Below, in pieces: positions 60,701 through 64,000 of a stretch of 64,000 bases of DNA. The translations under genes and the position numbers were made by a program. The stretch's first letter is position 1. Each line of letters starts with the position of its first letter. Below the pieces are notes generated by a model, which saw only the letters and a list, made by a program, of their open reading frames with translations, did no database searches and was not told where the DNA came from. The DNA comes from Microbacterium helvum (GTDB taxonomy: Bacteria > Actinomycetota > Actinomycetes > Actinomycetales > Microbacteriaceae), in NCBI RefSeq assembly GCF_014779795.1, contig NZ_JACXZS010000006.1, positions 167,690 to 231,689 of the forward strand, written 5' to 3'.

Positions 60701-62515
60701 GCACCGGTCATCGAGTCGCCCGCCACGGGTGACGTCGTCGACACGGCAACCCCGCCGATCACCGGCACGGCCGAAGCGAACGCCACCGTCACAGTGACGA
60801 TCGACGGTGCCGAGGCAGGCACCACCACCGCCGACGACACCGGGGCGTGGACCTTCACCCCGACCACACCCCTCGAGGACGGCGAGCACACCGTCGTCGC
60901 GACGGCTACGGATGCGGCCGGGCACGAGAGCCCGGAGTCGAACACGGTCACCTTCACGGTCGACACCGAGGCACCGGCAGCCCCGGTGATCGAGTCGCCC
61001 GCCACCGGCGATGTCGTCGACACCGCCACACCCCCGATCACCGGCACCGCCGAGGCGAACTCGACCGTCACGGTCACCATCGACGGCGCTGAGGCAGGCA
61101 CCACCACGGCCGACGACACCGGGGCGTGGACCTTCACCCCGACCACACCCCTCGATGAGGGCGACCACACGGTGGTGGCGACGGCCACCGACGAAGCCGG
61201 CAACGTCAGCCCCGACTCGAACGAGGTCGCCTTCACGGTCAACACCGCGGCCCCCGACGCGCCGGTGATCGAGGCCCCGTCCGACGGTGCAGTCGTGGAG
61301 GACTCGACGCCCGACATCTCGGGCACCGCCGAGCCCGGCTCGACGGTCACGGTGAGCATCGACGGGGTCGACGCAGGAACCACCCCCGCCGACGACACCG
61401 GGGCGTGGACCTTCACCCCGACCACACCCCTCGAGGACGGCGAGCACACCGTCGTCGCCACGGCCACCGACGACGCGGGCAACGTCAGCCCGGAGTCGGA
61501 AGAAGTCGCCTTCACCGTCGATACGTCGCTCATCGGCGCCCCGCAGGCGCCCGTGATCACGTCGCCCGCCGACGGCGATGTGCTCGCCTCGCCGACGCCG
61601 CCCATCACCGGCACCGCCGAAGCGAACTCCACGGTGACCGTGATCATCGACGGCGCGGAGGCCGGCACGACGACGGCATCCCCCACCGGTGACTGGACCT
61701 TCACCCCGACCACGCCGCTCGAGGACGGCGAGCACACGGTGGTGGTGACGTCCACCGACGGCGCCGGCAACGTGAGCCCGCCATCGAACGAGGTCACGTT
61801 CACCGTGGATGCGTCGGCACCCGAGGCACCCGTGATCACCGGCCCCGCCGACGGTGAGGTGCTCGCCACGCCGACGCCGGCCATCACCGGCACGGCGGAG
61901 CCCGGCAGCACCGTCACCGTCATCATCGACGGCGAGGAGGCCGGTACCACCATCGCCGACGGCAACGGCGACTGGACGTTCACGCCCACGACCCCGCTCG
62001 ACGACGGCGACCACACGGTGACGGCCACGGCCACCGACGCCGCCGGCAACACCGGCCCCGAGTCCGAGCCGGTCACGTTCACGGTCGACACCACGCCCCC
62101 CGCGGCGCCCGTGATCACGAGCCCGACCGACGGCTCGTCCACCGACGACACCACGCCGGCCGTCAGTGGGACGGCTGAACCCGGGTCGACGGTGAACGTC
62201 GTCATCGACGGGGTTCTCGCAGGCAGCACGACGGCCGACGAGAACGGCGAGTGGACGTTCACCCCCACCAGCCCGCTGGCGCCCGGCGAGCACACGATCA
62301 CAGCGACGGCGACGGACGCCGCGGGCAACGTCGGGCCTGCCTCGGCACCGGTGACGGTCACGGTCCAGGCCGCGACGACCACGCCGCCCCCGCCGCCCGT
62401 GAGCGGCGGGCTGCCCGCCACGGGCCTCGACAGCCCGTGGGGAGCGCTCGTCCTCGCGACGATGCTCATCGCTCTGGGCGTGGTCACGATGCGGCTGCGA
62501 CGCCGGGTCGGCTGA
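57773..62515 (+). pseudogene. LPXTG-anchored Ig-repeat surface protein, broken by an in-frame TGA
   Basis: The ATG at 57773 (GGGGG upstream) codes for a good signal peptide, MKRSLFAAATAALAIVIGTAG..ASA, then meets TGA at 57875-57877 (codon 35). The same frame goes on for 1545 codons: a Gly/Thr/Val-rich N-terminal region resembling choice-of-anchor domains (about 36-325), 13 Ig-like repeats of about 93 residues (326-1533), a PPPPP linker, and a cell-wall sorting signal with LPATG (codons 1547-1551), a hydrophobic span and RLRRRVG. A shorter frame from 57971 lacks the signal peptide and could not be anchored. Restored, it would be a sortase-anchored adhesin-like protein. Confidence 0.8.
58748..62370 (+). 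repeat. Thirteen tandem Ig-like repeat units of about 279 bp
   Basis: Each unit has the pattern APVIESPATGDVVDTATPP, GTAEANxTVTVTIDGAEAG, TTT, WTFTPTTPL, HTVVATATD..GNVSPDSN, TFTVDTEAP. Units five to nine are almost identical in DNA too. Units one and ten to thirteen are more diverged. Confidence 0.9.
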
Positions 62516-62524
62516 CCCGACCGC

Positions 62525-62558
62525 GGACGGCCGGTCGCCTCCGGGCGGCCGGCCGTCC
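62525..62558 (+). terminator. Terminator after the LPXTG gene
   Basis: Arms GGACGGCCGGTCGCC and GGCGGCCGGCCGTCC pair with one G-T mismatch over TCCG, ten bases after the stop. Confidence 0.75.
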
Positions 62559-62580
62559 TTCGCGTCGGGGACGACCGTCA

Positions 62581-62643
62581 CGTCAGGGGTCGGCCGCCAC
62601 GTCAGGGGACGACGGCAGCGTCAGGGGACGGCGGCAGCGTCAG
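62581..62643. repeat. 19-bp tandem repeat
   Basis: CGTCAG recurs at 62581, 62600, 62619 and 62638, exactly 19 bases apart (unit like CGTCAGGGGACGGCGGCAG). It fills the gap between the LPXTG gene and the end of the converging lipoprotein gene; the last partial copy carries that gene's stop codon. Confidence 0.8.
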
Positions 62644-63554
62644 CCCGAACCGCCGAAGCCGCACCACTGGCCGACCCACGTGAGGATGCGGCCGCGGAGC
62701 TCCTCACCCACGAAGAGCTCGATCTCGCCAGGCTGCCCGTCGAGCACGACCTGCACGTCGAAGATCGTGCCGCGCTTGTCCTCCTGCACCGCGTGCGGGT
62801 CGCAGCGGAACGGGATGATCGGCACCGCGACGACGGTCGGCGTCGCCTGGTCCGCCGAGGCCTCGAGGTCGAGCGGGTACACGTCGTCGTCACCGGGCAC
62901 GGCGAAGTCGATCAGGTTCGTGCGTTCGATCCCCGTGACCGCGGCCTCCCCCGAGCCGGTCGGGGTGACTGTCAGCTCCAGCGTCGCCGCCTCGCCGGGC
63001 GCCGAGGCGGTGAATCCCGTGAAGGCGAAGCCCGCGGCGTCCGCGACGCGCTCTTCGAGGCATTCGCGCGCGTGCAGCGGAGCGACGAATCCGACCGGAT
63101 CGGGAGCGGATACCTCCACCTCGGTCGTGCCGGCATCCCCCACGATCTGCAGCACGACCCGCGCGTCGCCGTCGTCGGGCACGTCGCACGCGACAGGAGC
63201 GAGCTGGACGCGGATATCGACCGCGCCGCCCGCGGGAACACTGCTGACCCTGTCGGCGATCACGCGTACCGACGGACCCTCGAATCGCGCGTCCTCGATG
63301 CGCACCTCCCCGATCGTGATCGCGGCGTCCGAGCCGTTGGTCACGTGCACCTCCGCCTGGCGCGACGACACGTCCGACCGCAGCTGCTGCAGCTCGACGC
63401 TCACCCCCGACGGCAGCGCCGGCTCGCGTTCCGGTGCGGCCGAGCATCCCGCGAGCAGCAGCATCCCCACCGCCGTCAGCGCGATCATCCGTTCCGAACG
63501 CAGGACGGACGCGTCCCCGCGCCTCGTGACTGCGGACGGTGCGACGCGGGCCAT
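62640..63554 (-). CDS. Secreted lipoprotein, hypothetical
   Basis: 304 residues with a lipobox (MIALTAVGMLLLAGC; Cys at about residue 37). The ATG at 63554 is five bases after the menC stop; an internal ATG at M23 would give a more usual signal length. The rest looks like one or two beta-sandwich domains (VSVELQQLRSDVSSRQAEVHVTN-like start) with four further Cys. No enzyme motif. Operon with menC. Confidence 0.75.
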   Translation of the reverse strand: MARVAPSAVTRRGDASVLRSERMIALTAVGMLLLAGCSAAPEREPALPSGVSVELQQLRSDVSSRQAEVHVTNGSDAAITIGEVRIEDARFEGPSVRVIADRVSSVPAGGAVDIRVQLAPVACDVPDDGDARVVLQIVGDAGTTEVEVSAPDPVGFVAPLHARECLEERVADAAGFAFTGFTASAPGEAATLELTVTPTGSGEAAVTGIERTNLIDFAVPGDDDVYPLDLEASADQATPTVVAVPIIPFRCDPHAVQEDKRGTIFDVQVVLDGQPGEIELFVGEELRGRILTWVGQWCGFGGSG

Positions 63555-63559
63555 GACCG

Positions 63560-64000
63560 TCAGCGCATCAGAGTCTCGCGGGCGACGGTGAACTCGTCGA
63601 GCGCCACCGGGTCGATCTGCACTCCCAGACCCGGGCTGGTGGGCACGCGGACGTGCCCGTGCTCGAGCACCGCGGGCTCGGTCACGATGTCGCGCGTGTA
63701 GAACCGGTCGGACGCCGAGACATCGCCCGGAAGGGTGAACCCGGGCAGCGCGGCGAGCGCGGCGTTGGCCGCACGGCCGATCCCGGTCTCGAGCATGCCG
63801 CCGCACCACACCGGCACTCCCGCGGCGAGGCAGCGGTCGTGGATGCGCAGCGCTTCGAGGTACCCGCCGACGCGTCCGGCCTTGATGTTGATGATGGATG
63901 CCGCGCCCAGCGCGAGCGCGTCTCCCGCGGCCTTGTCGGACACGATGGATTCGTCCAGGCACACCGGCGTGCGCAGACGTCGCGCCAGTGTCGCGTGGTC
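63560..64000 (-). CDS. menC: o-Succinylbenzoate synthase / N-acylamino-acid racemase, 5' partial
   Basis: The visible 146 residues are the C-terminal part of an enolase-superfamily protein; the gene starts beyond the window end. CLDESI holds a metal-binding acidic residue, INIKAGRVGG the general acid/base lysine, and WCGGMLETGIGRAANAALAALPGFTLPGD is the signature of the OSBS/NAAAR group. Makes o-succinylbenzoate for menaquinone; racemase activity is possible. Confidence 0.88.
   Translation of the reverse strand, partial: DHATLARRLRTPVCLDESIVSDKAAGDALALGAASIINIKAGRVGGYLEALRIHDRCLAAGVPVWCGGMLETGIGRAANAALAALPGFTLPGDVSASDRFYTRDIVTEPAVLEHGHVRVPTSPGLGVQIDPVALDEFTVARETLMR

Noticed and set aside
58748..62370. 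Possible CRISPR-like array because of regular repeats
   Set aside because: Repeats are about 279 bp, in frame and coding, without unique spacers.
62581..62643. Possible CRISPR remnant
   Set aside because: A 19-bp tandem repeat without spacers is a simple tandem array.
1..64000. tRNA and rRNA genes
   Set aside because: No cloverleaf or ribosomal sequence was noticed by eye on either strand; a tRNAscan or Infernal run would settle it.

Overview
The window is about 70% GC and almost fully coding, with many ATGA/GTGA start-stop overlaps. Codon usage, many GGATGCC/GGCATCC heptamers, F420 genes and a cell-wall-anchored LPXTG protein point to a Gram-positive actinobacterium of the Microbacteriaceae, most likely Microbacterium or a close relative. 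This assignment is inference; no rRNA is present.

Layout. (1) 1-4.2 kb: a coenzyme F420 operon holding the 3' part of an FO synthase (its CofH-like half lacks the radical-SAM cysteines), a Baeyer-Villiger-type monooxygenase, F420-dependent glucose-6-phosphate dehydrogenase and cofC. cofD lies at 7.4-8.4 kb on the other strand, behind a uroporphyrinogen-III synthase. No CofE/FbiB ligase is in the window. (2) 4.2-12.4 kb: small membrane proteins, a cupin, a methyltransferase, a TSUP exporter, haem genes and a YtxH/holin/DUF3618 trio, interrupted by several families of REP-like palindromes. Some palindromes lie inside coding sequences. (3) 12.4-19.4 kb: a two-ATPase, two-permease MacB/FtsX-type ABC operon. 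(4) 19.5-28.9 kb: DNA-repair and hypothetical genes, a large SARP-like AAA/TPR regulator, an HNH/DUF222 protein and a DrrAB-type ABC exporter preceded by an array of 11-bp-spaced direct repeats.

(5) 29.0-43.9 kb: a type VII secretion (ESX-like) locus. On the plus strand are an FHA/RDD protein, a DUF6177-like protein, an EccB-like membrane stub, EccD, a degenerate MinD-like protein and EccC. Divergently on the minus strand are three small WXG100/ESAT-6-class proteins and an 887-residue polymorphic toxin. Downstream of the toxin lies a tail of cassettes: a candidate immunity gene, an orphan copy of the toxin C-terminal domain fused to a second domain, a decayed third copy of the toxin tip, and further small proteins. 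This is the most interesting system in the window.

(6) 44-50.9 kb: an NfeD-like/flotillin pair, DUF4870 proteins, glycyl-tRNA synthetase, a lipoprotein gene broken by an in-frame TAG, and an FMN-dependent hydroxy-acid oxidase. (7) 51.2-57.6 kb: a 2105-residue secreted enzyme joining an SGNH esterase to a family PL11-type rhamnogalacturonan lyase, with LacI-type operator-like sites upstream. (8) 57.7-62.5 kb: an LPXTG surface protein with 13 near-identical Ig-like repeats, broken by an in-frame TGA just after the signal peptide. (9) 62.6-64 kb: a lipoprotein and the 3' part of menC. A 20-bp perfect palindrome occurs identically upstream of the secretion locus and upstream of the LPXTG gene.
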